This document shows, one piece after another, positions 24,186 to 37,429 of a stretch of DNA of 64,000 nt (its first letter is position 1; each line of letters begins with the position of its first letter). The position numbers and the translations under genes are program-made. The stretch is from NCBI GenBank assembly GCA_013398295.1, contig VZSF01001076.1, forward strand, positions 62,001-126,000, in the 5' to 3' direction. This DNA is from Chionis minor (taxonomy: Eukaryota; Chordata; Aves; Charadriiformes; Chionididae). Below the pieces are notes generated by a model. The model did no database searches and was not told the origin of the DNA. It saw only the letters and a program-made list of their open reading frames with translations.

Positions 24186-24999
24186 CACCTCCCAGGGATC
24201 AAGTCTCTAATACCACCTGATCCTGTGGGGGGGGGACATGTGGCGAAGCAGCCCTGTGCAGCCGAGGAAATTAAGCAGCTTGCTGGGAGACAGCAGCCTT
24301 TCCCCGCTGCCTGCTCCCCTAGCCAGCCCGTATTTTCAGGGAGGCTGGTTAGGGGCTCCCGGTGAAGTTCCACACCTCTCCAGGCACCTCCGCCTCCCAC
24401 GTCCCCGAGTCGCTGAGCAATGCAGAGGCAGTACCACAGCTGTCCCCACCTGCACATATGAGATGCTGGAAGAGTAACAAAATTTAGGGCTATTTCCTAG
24501 TGTAGGGGACTTTGGTGTGCCCAGAGCCACCCCATGCTTTACAGACAGGGTGGGAGAGGAACCACAATGCCACATGGAGCCATCCACGTTGACTTTAACT
24601 ATCCCTAAAATTCACAACTCCCTGTGGTTTTAAGTGGCATCAGCCCCGTCACTCACCCCATCTCTGAGGGGGGGGGGGTTCAGGACACATGGGTCCCCCA
24701 TGGCAGGCAGCAGTGCCTCCCATCCATGGCACCCGTTGCATTTACCAACCGAAACAAGCAACTGGACAACGCCTTTCCTCATTCAACGTTTACCTGGAGG
24801 AACAATAAAGGCTCAGCATTGGCCAAAAAAATGGAAGTCAATGCACACGCACTATTGGCAGTAGTCATCACTTTTGATCCAGGTTTTAACATGCTTCCCT
24901 CTGAACAGGAGCGTGGGTGCCCCAGCCGACACATTCAGGGACGAATATATTTTGGGCAATGCGGCTTTGCAGCCAGCCGGCCCACAAGCTGGATTTTAG
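24186..24999. other. Intergenic DNA, no gene seen
   Basis: GC-rich flank with a G8 run at about 24226 and a G10 run near 24668, and no supported coding or repeat content. Confidence 0.55.
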
Positions 25000-25480
25000 C
25001 CACAGGCTTCAGCAATACCATTTCACACACCATTATATCAGTTTAGCCGGGAGAGTACTCCGAGCCCCTCACACTCTCCGCCGGGTATTTGTCCTGCCTG
25101 CGAATCAATTACAGCAGAGACACTGCGTGCATTAGGATTGCTGCTTGGCGCGTATTTCGGCTGTGATATATGTTGCTCTGCTCCGCAACAAACGACTTAG
25201 ATAAACCTCTAGGAGGTCGTGTCTGTCAGCAAGGTTTTTATTAGGTGAGCCATGCCCATTCTCACAACAGTAAGGGCTACCTGGCAGAAAATTGTAAGCT
25301 GTTTCCCTTGGAGGGGGCGAGCCCTAAATGAGTTTCCCGGTCTCACTTTGGGAACACACTCAGATATTAAAGGGACCAGAGAGTATCATTACTGCCAGGT
25401 GATAAAAACAACCACTATTTGGGAAGACTGATGGCTTTTGTAAAAGCTCCCAACAGAAGCTTCATTCTGTACAGTGGATA
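25000..25480. promoter_or_regulatory. Candidate conserved non-coding element
   Basis: This is a stretch of balanced composition without long open frames. It contains E-box-like, CCAAT-like and TTTATTAGG-type motifs, and its texture differs from the GC-rich neighbouring DNA. Listed only as a candidate regulatory element of NRP2 or INO80D. Confidence 0.15.
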
Positions 25481-28400
25481 ATAACAGCCGTCTTGGGCTG
25501 AAATCCCAAAGCAGCTGCATTTTCCAAGGCTACAAAAGTGACTTCAGGATTCCTGGCGCCACGTTGCTCAAGCATCACTTTTTGGCAGTCACAAAGCCTG
25601 AAATCAGTTAATATTCTTCTACGATCACAGCTTAAAGATGTCGTCTGCTCTCTCCCCCCTTGCAGCTCTGCTCTCTGGATTGCCTCCCTGGCTCAGCAAG
25701 GTTGAGATGTCAGCGAGAGCAGAGGCTACTTCAGGCAGGAAAGCCAGCAAGCAAAGCCCACCCTTTTAATTTTCCCCTTGTGATGGGGAGAGGAAGGTTT
25801 AAGCCTCACTCTCTGCCACTAAAACAACTGCCAGCTTGCATTATGACATCATGAAGACACCATTGCATCACACTGCAGATATGACGTTGCACGAGAGCTC
25901 ATTGTGCTCCGGGAGCAGTCTACACTTTCCAGTACCATCTCCAGCCCATTTTCACCACCTCTGGCAATCCCAGGCCACTGACAGCACAGGGACTGGCCCC
26001 GTGGCGAGGCATGGGCTGGGACATTCTCATTTACCTGCTGCTTTCTTGGCCACAGCCGCATTGAGCAGGGACCTGTCCCAGCTGAGAAATGGCCAACCTG
26101 CTCAGGAGTCACTGGGTTTTGCCAGGGTTTTGCCAGTCCCTGTGCCAGGGCTCCACACCAAGCACAAAGCTGCCACCAGCTCACCTGGCAGCCAGTCAGA
26201 TCCCCACTCATTTACTGACTAGCTTAAAAAATAGTTATTTTCTGTGCCTGTTTCCTGCAGCCCTCCCCATTCCCACATCAGGACCTCGTGAGAGCCCAGA
26301 GGGAAGGTGGGGCAGCATGGGGATGTGGTGAGGCCGTGATGTGCCATCACCCCACCCACGGGGTTGGACCCAGCAGCCTGGAGCAGGATCTGAGCCCTGG
26401 GGCTGCCTCTCACCCATCTCCCTGCCCCAGGACAGAAGCTGAAATGGTGGCACATTCACCAGAGGGCAAATAAAATAGCAACACCACATCTGAGCTCTGC
26501 TTTTTGCTTTAACACTGCCACTGTCTGTGGTGTTTTGTTCAGGTGTGCGAGGGCAGGGCTGCCAGCCACCCGGCCACCCCATTGCACACCCAGTGTGGGG
26601 GGCGAGGGCTGCGCGTGGCAGCCACAGGCTGGCTCCTGCACCGGAGCTACCCACGCAGGGAACTCGCTTCAGCTCACTTTAACGGCAAGGTGCCCTGCTG
26701 CCGGTGTCGCTCGCATTCAGCCCTGACACCTATTCATCCAGCTCAAGTGCTTTTTTTTCTGCGCGGGTTTTCTTGGCTGTTTTCTCTAGATGAAGATTTT
26801 CTGAAGACCGCTGGTTCCCTTTGTAACCTTTCAAGAGTCCTCTCTGTATGAAGTTCTCTTCACATCATCTCCAACAGATGCAGGTAATAAAGTCGCAGCA
26901 GATTTACGACTTTGAGAATCTCATTATATCTATCTATCCATCAGGAAAAGGAGCTGTTTGTAAAAGAGGCAGGAGATGGATTTTGCCATTATTTATTGTT
27001 TAAAAAGGGGAAGAAAAAGAAAACCTCCTCAGTCCTTCCCAGCCCCAATTGCGTAAAAACATCCTCTGAACTCACCAAGCACAGCGTTGGCTCATGCCAA
27101 TGTTAGGACATGGCCCTGTGGCTCTTTGGAGAGGCGAAAGCACCCAGCTCCACATCTGTGGACCTCAGCCGGCACCAACTTCACACCCCACCATGGTGTT
27201 GCTGCAGATGACAATCAGCCCAGGAGGGCTGTGCCGTTAGAGACCTGTTAGAGACAAGTTAGGACACCTCCTGAAGGGCTACAGCAGCTCACTGCTGCTG
27301 CCTGCCTGTGAAAGTGAACATCCTCAGCAAGAAGCAGGATGAGACAGGGAGCCCCCCACGTGGTGTCCATGCCCTTGAGGGTCCCCAAAGCCATGCTGCC
27401 ATGCCCAGAAAGCAACAGGTTTGGGCTGTGGAGCCCAAGCAGGACCTCCATTCTACCTCCAACCATCCCAGCAGAGACCCCACACCACAGCCCACCCACC
27501 CTGGCAGCGGTGTGCCACGAAGGACAAGGACTGCAAGCAGAGGATCAGACAGCAGAAGAAGAGCCAGCAGAACTGACAGCCTTCAGAAGCAGTCATATGT
27601 CAGGAAAGAGGAGACAATCCCCCACCCCAAGGAACATCAATGCCACTACCCTGGTGAGCCTTCGTGCCAAGCAGTCACTCTTGGGCTCTCCGTGGGAGCA
27701 GCGCAGCCAGCTCCTCGCCTGTTCCCATGCTCTCCACTGTTGCTTTCCCAGCAGCTGAGCCAGCTCTCCTCTAGGGAGCTCCCATCTGCCTGCGCCTGCG
27801 GGGATGGGGGATTTTGCGCCAGGAAGGGCTGACACTGGTGGCGCTTGGAGGCAGAAGCTTCTGGGTGGTGTCAGAGAGGGTTAAACAAGCACATTAGCAG
27901 GATCCAGCCTGGCGGCTCATGGCAACGGGTCATGTGTTTGCCATGTCCTTCAACCACATCAGTCAGGGATTCGTAACTGCCGAAGTCCCCACTTGGGAAA
28001 TACATTTTCCAGGCGTGGTTCCAGCCAAAAGGCAGCTTTTCAGGCCTATTGTCAGCATGATTTTGCAGCTTATTTGCAAATGGTCAGAGACCCATCTAGC
28101 ACCTCTCCCATCACAGCTCATTCCCAAACCGCCCAGCAGCCCCTGCTCTGCCCAGCCTTGGAGCAGGAGAAGCCCCTGGGCTCATCCCGCAGGAGAAGGG
28201 CCCAGGACGTGATAGGCACCTGGCATGAAATCATGACTTCTGCAAGGTCAACAGGACTTTGGTCACCAGCTTACAGCCACAATTTCAGCTCCAAGATGCT
28301 GGTGTCTGGGGCCTTCAGTCACTCCCTGTTTTGGAGACAGGGAGCCTCTTTCTCTGCAAATGTAACAAATCAGTTTTGATCTTTCCCGTCAGCCTCTTTT

Positions 28401-31400
28401 GCAAACACAGATCCCGCACGACATCTCTGCTAGTACATCAAAACACTTGGCGAAACAAAGCAGAAACCTGTTCTCCCTGTCAACTAAAAAATTAATTAGG
28501 AAAGAACCCTGATTCTGAACAAATAAACAAAGCCCCCACCTCCCTCCAGCTCTTTAAGCAAAAATCTCCATGCAAGGATTAACCGCCAGCGAGCAGTCAC
28601 AGCCATTTCATTTGAAAGGTGACTGGTCTGTAGCTGAAATGTCGGGAGTTCACTTTGCAAACACTTTCTGTTTTTTACAAAAGAACAGGGAAAAAAACCC
28701 ACCCTCAGCCATGACTGCTACAAATCATCACTGATGTATGAAGCAAAACACCACAGCCCATCTCAAAATGCGTGTTCGTGATGATAAGTATTTTGTCTCA
28801 TGCTGGTCTGGTTTGTGAGCCACAGCGAGGCTCTTCAAACGACCTGTGTTTGAAGAGTTTAGTAAGTCGGTGTAAGTGCAGCACAAATTAAGGCCTTGAT
28901 CTGATGGTACCCCCCTACCCCCCACCCCCAGCATCCCTTGGTTTGCTGGATCCTGCGCTGGGCTGGGGGTTCAGCCCTGCTTTTGCAGCGCCCAGACCCC
29001 GCAGCCCAGCATGCCTGCCTGGCATCCAGCTGTGTGTGTGCACAGCAGCCGAAGGGCTGGCCCTTCCAGGGACTTTTACCCCTGCACACCTCTGGCTAAC
29101 GGCAGTGGCTCAGGGAAGCGGCATTTCCACAGTGCTCCTATGCCACCGTGCCAGCAAAGGGCCCAATGCCAGGCTGTGGGGCTCCACAATGTCACCTTGG
29201 TCTCGGTGGGATGGGGCAGCAGTGACATGAATGGAGCATCTCACCAGCTCCGAGCTGGAAGAAGACAGGGAGCTCCAGCTCGACTGCAGGCTGGTGGTGA
29301 CCACCACCAGCACACCAGCTCCTGTCTCCTCCTGTAGCACAGCATAACATACAGCTGATCAAGGAGTTTTGGTGCAATCTACAGACAGATTTCAGTGCAA
29401 CATTCAGCAAAAATCCCTTCTGCTTGAAAAAAAGTCAGTCAGGAGCAGAGACAAAGCCTGATTTAGAAGGGGGAGGGGAACCAATCCACAGAGAAAAGAG
29501 ACAACAGTTTTGGCCAACACACCATGGTCTCCATTAAATAAAACAACCTGTCATTTGCATTCAGTTGGCAAGTGACTAGACCTGAACTTGGCTGCACACT
29601 TGATGATCCACCATTACTTTCCAGGGAGGAGGTTGAAATATTCTTATTCCTATTCATTAGGCCAAAGTAATTCTCTTAATGCCACCGAACCAGCCATGGA
29701 CAAGATCCTGCACATAATGTCATTGGCAGTGCTGCTAAATGAAATCCCTCTGCAAGCAGCTGGGGGAATCAATACTCACAGTAACTTGTCCTTCCAAATT
29801 TTCCTCCCACGCCACCTTATTTGCGGCACCAGTCTGCGCCAGCTCCATCTACCTCAGCCGTGCGTGGGGCAAGGAGGGTCCTGGGACGGGCTAGGTGCCC
29901 CGGTGCGGTGCTCTGCCTCTGCTACCCTCCTCCATTTTGGTAGCCACCTTCCAGTCCCACCGGCAGGATCTCCGTTCAGCCCGGCATGTCACTGCAGGGT
30001 GGGCACACTTTGCTGCAGGACCTATGAGGAGCTCAAAGAGAGGGATGAGGTGCTCTCCCTTGGCTCCGTGGAGTATGAAGGGCTGATTTTGTAACACATA
30101 GCAGAAAAGAATCATGGCATTTTCCAGTAATTGGAAATACAGGGCTGCCTTCATTGAATTATTAGCCAGAAATACAACTTCTGTTAGACGAGGCTGCCAC
30201 ACCACGGCAAACACATGAAGCCATCGGCTAGTACAGGGCCCGGGGACAACCCAGCCCTCACACATTAGCTGGAGCAAACCTTCATTGCTTCCTGAGCCCT
30301 TGCTTTGGACCGCATTAAACATCAATATCACAACACTCAACGTTGCCCAATATTATATATCAAATCATTAGCGGAGAGTTAATCATTACAAAAATAAGAG
30401 GCCTCGGCTGACAATTCACTCATTTCCTATGTGAAAGCACTATTATTACCACAGCAGCACAAAGATTCGGGCTCAGCTGCACCGTTCCCTACCTGAATGC
30501 ATCACCACAACCAAGAGGTTCGTTACAGAAGGCGAGAAGGTGACTCCATCTGCCCGCAGCCAGAAGGGATGTGCCCAGAGGCTGGGTAAGCTCCATCCAA
30601 ATCTCCTTCCCTCCCAGTCAGCACAGGAGCCAGCTCTGCGGCAGGACTGAGCCACCAAAACCAAGAACTGTAGTTTTGACCCAGCTAATCCCAGTTGCAG
30701 CCGTAACCATCAGGCAGCGCAGTGAGTCAGGCGCCCTGCAGACCCGGGGAGGTCTGCACGGCGGGGGGGTGGTTCCCTGTAGTGTTCTGGCCTGTCATAA
30801 AAAAATATATATTACCAAGTTCAAATCCTTGTGTTTCTTTTCTGCTGGCATAATAACTTTGAAATGTATTATTGCTGAGAGACTCGCCTCACTCTGCCAA
30901 CAACTCCCCGGAGAGAAGCACTAGCAGAAGAAAAGAACTTTTTACAGCTTCTTCATAAAAGAAGTCAGCAATCTACCAGACCTAATCAACTTTTCGTAGA
31001 GATGATGCGGACAGAGCCTCAGCTGCACTAAACTGGTGTAACATCATTGGTATGCCATTGAGATCGGGTTTTTTTACACCAGTGGACAATTTGGCCCACT
31101 AAATCAGGAGCAATACACAGGAGACAGGTCCAGATGTGCTCTGTACCTTTGCCATTCTCTGCCACCGAGGCAAAAATTTGCGTTGCTTCCTTCTCTGCCA
31201 GCTGTGCTAGCAAAGGGTGGAGGACCGATATCGCAGCCTAGGAAGAACCTAGGAAGGACTCATAGAAAAAGAGAAGCATTTAAATAAAACCACTCACTAA
31301 CACTATAGATTTCCTTACCAGGTCGGCCTGCCAATATATTAGCACAGCTGGATGGTGTGCATAACGAGAACCCACAGCTGATTTAGGATAACAGGCTGCT

Positions 31401-33559
31401 CTTTTCACTGAGCCGCAGAACACCAGTGCCAGAAATTTCAGCGAGAGCCACATTAGCGGCTGGTCTTTCCACCGCCAGGAGCTGTGCCGTCTGCAGGAGA
31501 AGACTTCCATTTCAGAAACCACCTCACGGCCTCCGAGCTAATTTTCCCTGCTCCCAGAGATAAAGGCAGCCACAGATGTGGTTACAACTTTGATTATTTT
31601 TTTTTAAATCATTTGAGAAAGCATCTTGCCAGAGAACAGTTGGAAATGATAGTCCTAAGCAGAGGCAGCTCAGCTGGCGGTCTTCAAAATAGGGCCATTG
31701 TATTAAGCATTTAAACTGGAAAGTTAATGGTTTGGCAATGAGGCAGTAGATCAAAAACTGATGCTGTCCCGGGGTAAGGACCAAGGGCATGAGATGGGGC
31801 TGAGCTGACCCAGCGCGCTGCTCATCTCTGCAGGATTAGGGCTGACCCGGGCAGGGTTCCCCCACTGCTGGCAGCTCTGATCCCAGCCAGCAGCACCCCC
31901 TTGTCACTTTGCCTTGCTGCACCCCGGTTCCCTTCGCCCATAGCCAGGGACACGAGCACCTCTCTCACTCAGCAGTATGTTCAGACACGGAGTGGGAGAG
32001 CATCCTGGTGAGGGATCTTGAACCACATTGCAAAAGCTGGATCCTGACACTGTTGTTTCTGGGGTGCGTGCTGGCTGCAGCAGCGACGAGTGGCTGCAGG
32101 CATCTGAGGAACCGAGCAGCATGGGGCACTGGTTTGGAGCAAACCACGGGGGACTACTTCTTCCCTTCCTTTAATTCCTAGTGGGGAAATAGAAAGGCAA
32201 GTGCAATCAATTTGGCATGTATCTATTTACTATGAGCACATACAAAAGACTCATAACAGATCTCCTCCCCCACCGCTGGCAGCCAGCCTACATGTTGGCA
32301 AGCAAAAGATGTTATCTTAAGGATACACTGCAATACCCTGAGTCATGCTGGAAGTCTGAATCCACCAGGAAGCCTGCTGAAGTCAAGGACCTAGCGCAGG
32401 GCTCCTGGCTTCTTACGTATGGCTCGTGGTGATGTTCCCTGAGGCGAATCCTCCATAACACGAGCACTGAGGGGGCTGACAGACAGCAACACTTCACCTG
32501 CCTGTTCCAAAGGGTGGGAGATGCAAGAGCCCAGACCCAGGACTGAGATGACAAGAGCACCACTCCACCGAAGCTCTGCCCCAGATGACTGGGCTTTAAT
32601 TGGCATCTCCAGCTAAACCTCACCTTCCTATGCAGGGCCCATGGGGGCAAGCAAGGTTGCTGTGGTGGCTGCCTCGAGGTGCCGGGCTGTGGGGAGATGG
32701 CGTGAGCCAGGGTACGTGACAGAGGAGCGAAGGCAGCGGAGCTAAACTGATTTACATTGGCTGAGGAACTACCGCATGGTTGGGCAACAGAGCATAGCGA
32801 TTCGAGGGTGGAATAGCAAATTCAAAGCCCAGCATTAACACAACGCTCAGCTGAGCAACTCAAGGACTCCAAGGAGAAGAAATTCAAACCACTGCAGCCT
32901 TAAATTGTGAGGATTTGGCAGCCGAGAGCTTTAGGTTCGTGCCCCCATCGGGCAAATTTGGACTTGGCCAACAGAAGCCTGAACATTTCCTGGGGGCAAG
33001 AGAGGACTCCTTCTCCCAAACTGGAAAGTTTTATGTAAAAGCAGGTATTGGTTCCCACTATTTCAGTGACAGTCACTTTTCCCAGTAGACGGAGCTCAGC
33101 AGAAGTAAAAAAAGCCGCACGACCTCTGCAGCTGACACCGTATACCTCAATAGTCCTCAGCAAACAGCAGAGCCCAGATCACAAAACATGCTTTCATCAA
33201 ATTGCGCAGCAGTAAGTCTTCAGCCATGCCTGGACAGAAAAACCAGAGATGGCTGGGGGGCGATGATGATGGGGATGATGATAGGGAAAATGCTGCACCA
33301 CTGAAATCCATTTGAGGGGAAAGTGAGGCTCAATGGGTGCCCTGCTGTCTGCAATGGCACAGCAGTCCCAGCTGTACATCAGGGACATGTTTTGGGGTGA
33401 GGTGGAGACGAAGTGTATCACGTCATGGTCATCTGCAAACTACCAGATGGATTTAGCAGGACTGCGGCAACTGTTAGCTATTGCACGGAGATGTATAGAT
33501 CTTAAGGCCAAAGGATCAGATAAAATCATTTAATATATGAACTACTGCAAGACACAGGC
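25481..33559. other. Intergenic DNA, no gene seen
   Basis: About 8 kb without a supported coding exon, RNA gene or clear repeat. Short AT-rich islands at about 30330-30470 and 30780-30880 stand out from the background. Open frames are short or overlapping and lack domains. A small GATGAT-rich patch lies at 33262-33283. Confidence 0.55.
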
Positions 33560-33930
33560 CACGGAATCACAAGTCCATAATTTCTGGCTGACCTCAGGCA
33601 TGTCTTTTAGAAAGATCTTCAATCTGGATTTAAAGATATTGAAGGATGGAAACTCGACCATCCCCAAGTACATTAGTAGATAACCTTAAGCATTAGCAAG
33701 ACAGACACTCCTTTTTTTTGCCTGTCTTCATCTTTCAGGCATTGTATGTTGTTGTGCCTTTGTCCTTCAAATTAAACAGCCCTCTGCTCCCAGAAGTCTC
33801 ATTCCTAAATAAGTACTTAGAGATGATGATCCAGTCACCTCTTAACCTTTCCTTTGTTATGCTAAATTAGTTTAAACTTCCTTCATGACTCCCTCCAGGG
33901 AAAGTTTTCCAGCCTCTGAACCTTCTTCTT
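33560..33930 (-). mobile_element. Second ancient CR1/L3-type LINE 3' fragment
   Basis: This is a second, more diverged copy of the element type seen at 23755-24185, in the same orientation. Shared landmarks are CTGGATTTAAAGA, AAATTAAACAGCCC, CAGTCACCTCTTAACC and TATGCTAAATTAG, continuing into TTTTCCAGCCTCTGAACC, which belongs further 5' in the sense element. It lacks the terminal GATGATCT end. It is decayed with no coding capacity. Confidence 0.7.
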
Positions 33931-34479
33931 TCCCAAGGTAACCTCTCGAAGCCCCTCTGGCCGCGCTGCTCAGGGCTGATTGAGCAGGAAGTCAAGGCTG
34001 ATTAAGCAAATCACTCTGGAAAGCAAGGAAACACGCTCCTGGTCACACCACTGGCAACCAAAGGCCTCCACAGAACCTCCTTCTCCCAGCCTGGACCTAC
34101 TGACACCCACCCACCCATCGGTCCCTCCACAGGTGTCCTACCAGTGGCAGGGCTTCCCGGCCCCTGCCATCTCCCCAGCCCCATCGATCTGGCTTTCCAA
34201 GCACTGGGGGCACCAGGCGGTGCTGTGCACAGCCCAGTCTGCAAAGCAACTAATTACCAGCCGTAATTAACCTCTTCGATTACTTTTAGGTAGTCCCATC
34301 AAAACTCTGGGGTGCTTTTGTTTACTTGCTGTGTGACAAGTGCTTGCTGGATTTACACGCGGTGAATTAATGAACGGGCAGTACCCATGGCAAGAAATAA
34401 TTGGGAGGACTTAATGCCGCTGATTAAATCATCCATTCAAAAAAGCAGAGTTCTGGCCAGGCGTTTCTCTTCCCTCCCG
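33931..34479. other. Intergenic DNA between the LINE fragment and the CpG island
   Basis: No gene or repeat is recognised. The segment at about 34250-34440 is AT-rich with several TTAAT and ATTAAT cores and could be a regulatory element flanking the CpG island. Confidence 0.5.
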
Positions 34480-34705
34480 CGCGTCCCCGCATGAGGAGGT
34501 CAGCGCCTGCCATGCCACCCCTCTGCGTGCGCCTTCATCCCCCCCCCCGCACCCCCACCGCTGCCCCAGCGCTCCCGAGGCACCGGGCGGTGGCTGCGGG
34601 CGAGGGTGACATTTTTCTCCCGGGCTAATCCTCAGGGACACGCCGCTTCCCGCCGCTGCCCCGCCGGCCCTTCCCCGCCCGCCGGCCGGCCGCTGCCTGA
34701 GCCCC

Positions 34706-34724
34706 GAGCGCCACCTAGCGGGGA
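34706..34724 (-). promoter_or_regulatory. CTCF-like binding motif
   Basis: On the plus strand the site reads GAGCGCCACCTAGCGGGGA. Read on the minus strand, its core CTAGGTGGCGCT agrees with the CTCF consensus around AGGGGGCGCT, including the invariant GG-GGCGC part. Lying within a CpG island between two genes, it would fit an insulator or loop anchor. The match was scored by eye. Confidence 0.55.
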
Positions 34725-34786
34725 CGACCGGCACCCGGCCCGGGCCGGCGCCCTCACCCCCTCGCCAGACCGCCCCGTGCTCCGGG

Positions 34787-34797
34787 AAATGGCGGCC
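34787..34797 (+). promoter_or_regulatory. YY1-like motif
   Basis: The AAATGGCGGCC sequence fits the long YY1 consensus (AANATGGCGGC) in all but spacing detail, and sits in the CpG island. An ETS-like CCGGGAAA precedes it directly. Both are typical of TATA-less promoters. Confidence 0.4.
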
Positions 34798-34830
34798 GTG
34801 AGCAGGTGGCGGTAGGACGCTGCTGCTGCC

Positions 34831-37429
34831 GGGGTCTGGCAGCCCTCAGCCACAGCTGCCCGGCACCGCTGTAGGTCAGGAGCCGCCCCTGGGTTGCCCA
34901 CAGGGCCCGCGTCCGGGAAGGTGAGACCAGACCAGGCAGGTTGGTTGGGGCATTTAGTCGCTCAGATGACACCGAAAATACAGGCGTGAGAGCCCACGCT
35001 GCCAAACAGGGAGCTGGGGGGAACTCGGCCAGGGGAGTTGGTTTGAGCTGGTAAGGACTGTCCCTGCAGGCCTGGCTGGAGAAGGAATAGCCTCTGAAAG
35101 ACCATCCGCAAACATCACGCTACCTTCTGGGCACGCACACAGGATGCACCGTGTCCCCCGTGGGGCCTCGCAGGGCAGAGCTGACGTCAGGGCTGCTCTG
35201 GTGAAGTATGAGGAGACCAGCCCAGGTGGCTCCTCTGCCTTGGGGCAGAACGAGCAAGTCCCAGGGTCGGACTTTGGCCAAGGAATCCAGTAGGGTGAGG
35301 AACTCGTGAATCTTCACTCCTTCCTAAACTCCAGTGCTTCAGCGACATGAAGCCAGCATTGATGCCAGCTGCAGCCCTTGTAAATCACTCATTGCCTCTC
35401 TTCCCTCTGGCTCCTAGCTTTCTTTCAAAGATTCCTCACTAAAACACAGACGGAAGTGTTCAAAGGTTGCTTTCAGGAGTTCATGTTACTTATAATCTGC
35501 TGGCTGTGTATGTATAGTTCCCTAAACTTCTTTAGGTTTTATTTTCTCAGTAAACTCAGAGAAGGGACATAGGCAGATTCAAGGCCCAGGTGACATTTTC
35601 AGACACTGTTCTGCTCTGGAAATCACAAGGTTTGAGCTTTGCACCCCATTCCCCATGGAGAATTAACACGTCCCTCGCATCAGAGAAGGACGGTTAGATA
35701 GTTACTTCTGGCATTACTCCTTGCCCAAGGGCTGCAGTATTTGGTGTTCCTATCTGGTCCCAAGCACACACTTTGCATGGGGTGAGGGGAGCTGCTGCCC
35801 AAACCTAGTGCTCAGGTGGTGCTCCAAGCCCACATTCCAGGTGACCAATAATGGAGGCGGGTCAGTTCTCCTACTGGTTGGGTCTCCTTCCCCCACCATC
35901 AGCCAGAAGAAAGCAAGGTTCCAGCCCAGAACATGGCAAGATTTACCTTAAAAAGTTAAAGAAAGCAACAAAAGTTGGGTTTACTTACCCTCTTTGTTTT
36001 ACTCCATGGGGCAAGAGTTTCAGTTTTTCTCTGCAGCACTGAGATCAACCGTTTTTCTCCTTTCCAAGAGAGTGCAGAGTTCCTCACGGAGACTTTAGGG
36101 AAAGTCCAGCTGCTGGAAGGACTGAGAGCAGAGGGGCCCTGCTTCCGACAGGATGGAGAAGAGGTGCAACCAGCCTCTGTGTTTCTCCAATTTTGTGTTG
36201 ACATTTTTATTCTGTGTTGCTCCTTATCAGCTCAGGGCCAGCCTGGCCCACCAGCAGCTGCTGACATTTCCAGTCATCGGCATTTTTCCAGTTGAGCTGA
36301 GATTAAGCCAGAGTCTTCTCATAAGGGCTTCTACTTAGATGACTGAAAGCGCGCTAACAGCCTCATCAGTGACCCAGGCTTTCCCATAGTCTCGCAGTGC
36401 TCCTGCTGTCGTGTGCAGTGTGTTTTCGGAGCTGGTGGCACATGCCATGCCTGCACCTGGAAAGGACCCAGGGAGGGCTGACGGCTGAGCTAGGAGGGTG
36501 CTGCGCCGGCACACAGACCTCAGGCACTGTGGAGACTTCGGCTGGCTGCTTCCACCTTGTGAATCAGCTGAATCCAGATATCACCCACTGCCTCCACGCA
36601 CCTTTGTGCCAAAAAAGACAGCAGCGAGCGTAAATCAGGGTCTCCAAGAGCTTCGCCAAGGGTGCTCCTGCCTGCCCCCTGGCTGCCCGCCAGCCACAGC
36701 ATCGTTGGCTCTGACCTTGTTTTATGGAGGCTGTGTCATAGATCCCTCCACCTACAAGTCTCTCCTGGCCTGAGGCTCAACCCTATGTCAGCTAAGTCAC
36801 TGCAATGTCTTGCCTTGCTTTCAAGGGGGCCTGACCCCAGTTACCCTCATCTGTGTGGTCTAGGGTATGGGATGGGTGTAAATGTATATTGACCCTCCCT
36901 GTGAATAGCGTCAGGCACCTGATTTCCCAGATTACCTTTGACACTCCAAGGCAGGAGTCCCGTGCAGAGGATGCCAAATAGTCTTAGGCAGTCAGTTTTT
37001 CTGCACCTGAAAACATCACCACTTTAAAGTCTTTGAGCTCTAACTTTCCACAGATGTATCATGAACTTGACACAAACACACCCAGCCCACAGCCCTGTGA
37101 GACACCAAGGCTTGGGCATCCAAAAGGGTAGAGAGAAACACATTTCTCCACATACTGGAGCTTGATTTTACCTGGTCGGGGCATTGCAGTATGGAGGAAA
37201 GAGCAGGACAGTTAAGAAATGACAGACTGTCTGATGGATGTGTGCACACATACCCCCACAGGCCTGGCCCAGTTCATGTGGAGGAGCCCCCTGTGAACAC
37301 CCCCACATTGGCACACAGACACACACTGTGACTTGCCCAGATATGTGCCTGCAGATTCACAGCTAACAAAATAGGTGCTGGCATTTAGGAAGGCAGAAAA
37401 AATGGCTTGTGTGTCTTGGCAGGGGTCCA
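34831..37429. other. Intergenic DNA, no gene seen
   Basis: Moderate GC with no supported gene. If the CpG island drives a transcript to the right, its first intron would start here; GTGAGC at 34798 and GTAGGA at 34812 could serve as donors. No clear downstream exon was recognised. Confidence 0.5.

Larger units (their letters stand above)
34480..34830. promoter_or_regulatory. Isolated CpG island, possible promoter of an unannotated transcript
   Basis: This 350-base stretch is extremely GC-rich and dense in CpG, with GCCGGCCGGCCG, CCCGGCCCGGGCCGG and similar blocks. No other part of the intergenic region has such density. It lies about 21 kb from the NRP2 3' end and 15 kb from the INO80D 3' end, so it is not the promoter of either visible gene end. 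It carries a CTCF-like site and, near its right edge, a YY1-like AAATGGCGGC on the plus strand. YY1 sites of that form commonly sit just downstream of start sites, so transcription towards higher coordinates is one possibility. The ATG in this motif opens only an 8-residue frame ending in TAG. Confidence 0.6.
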
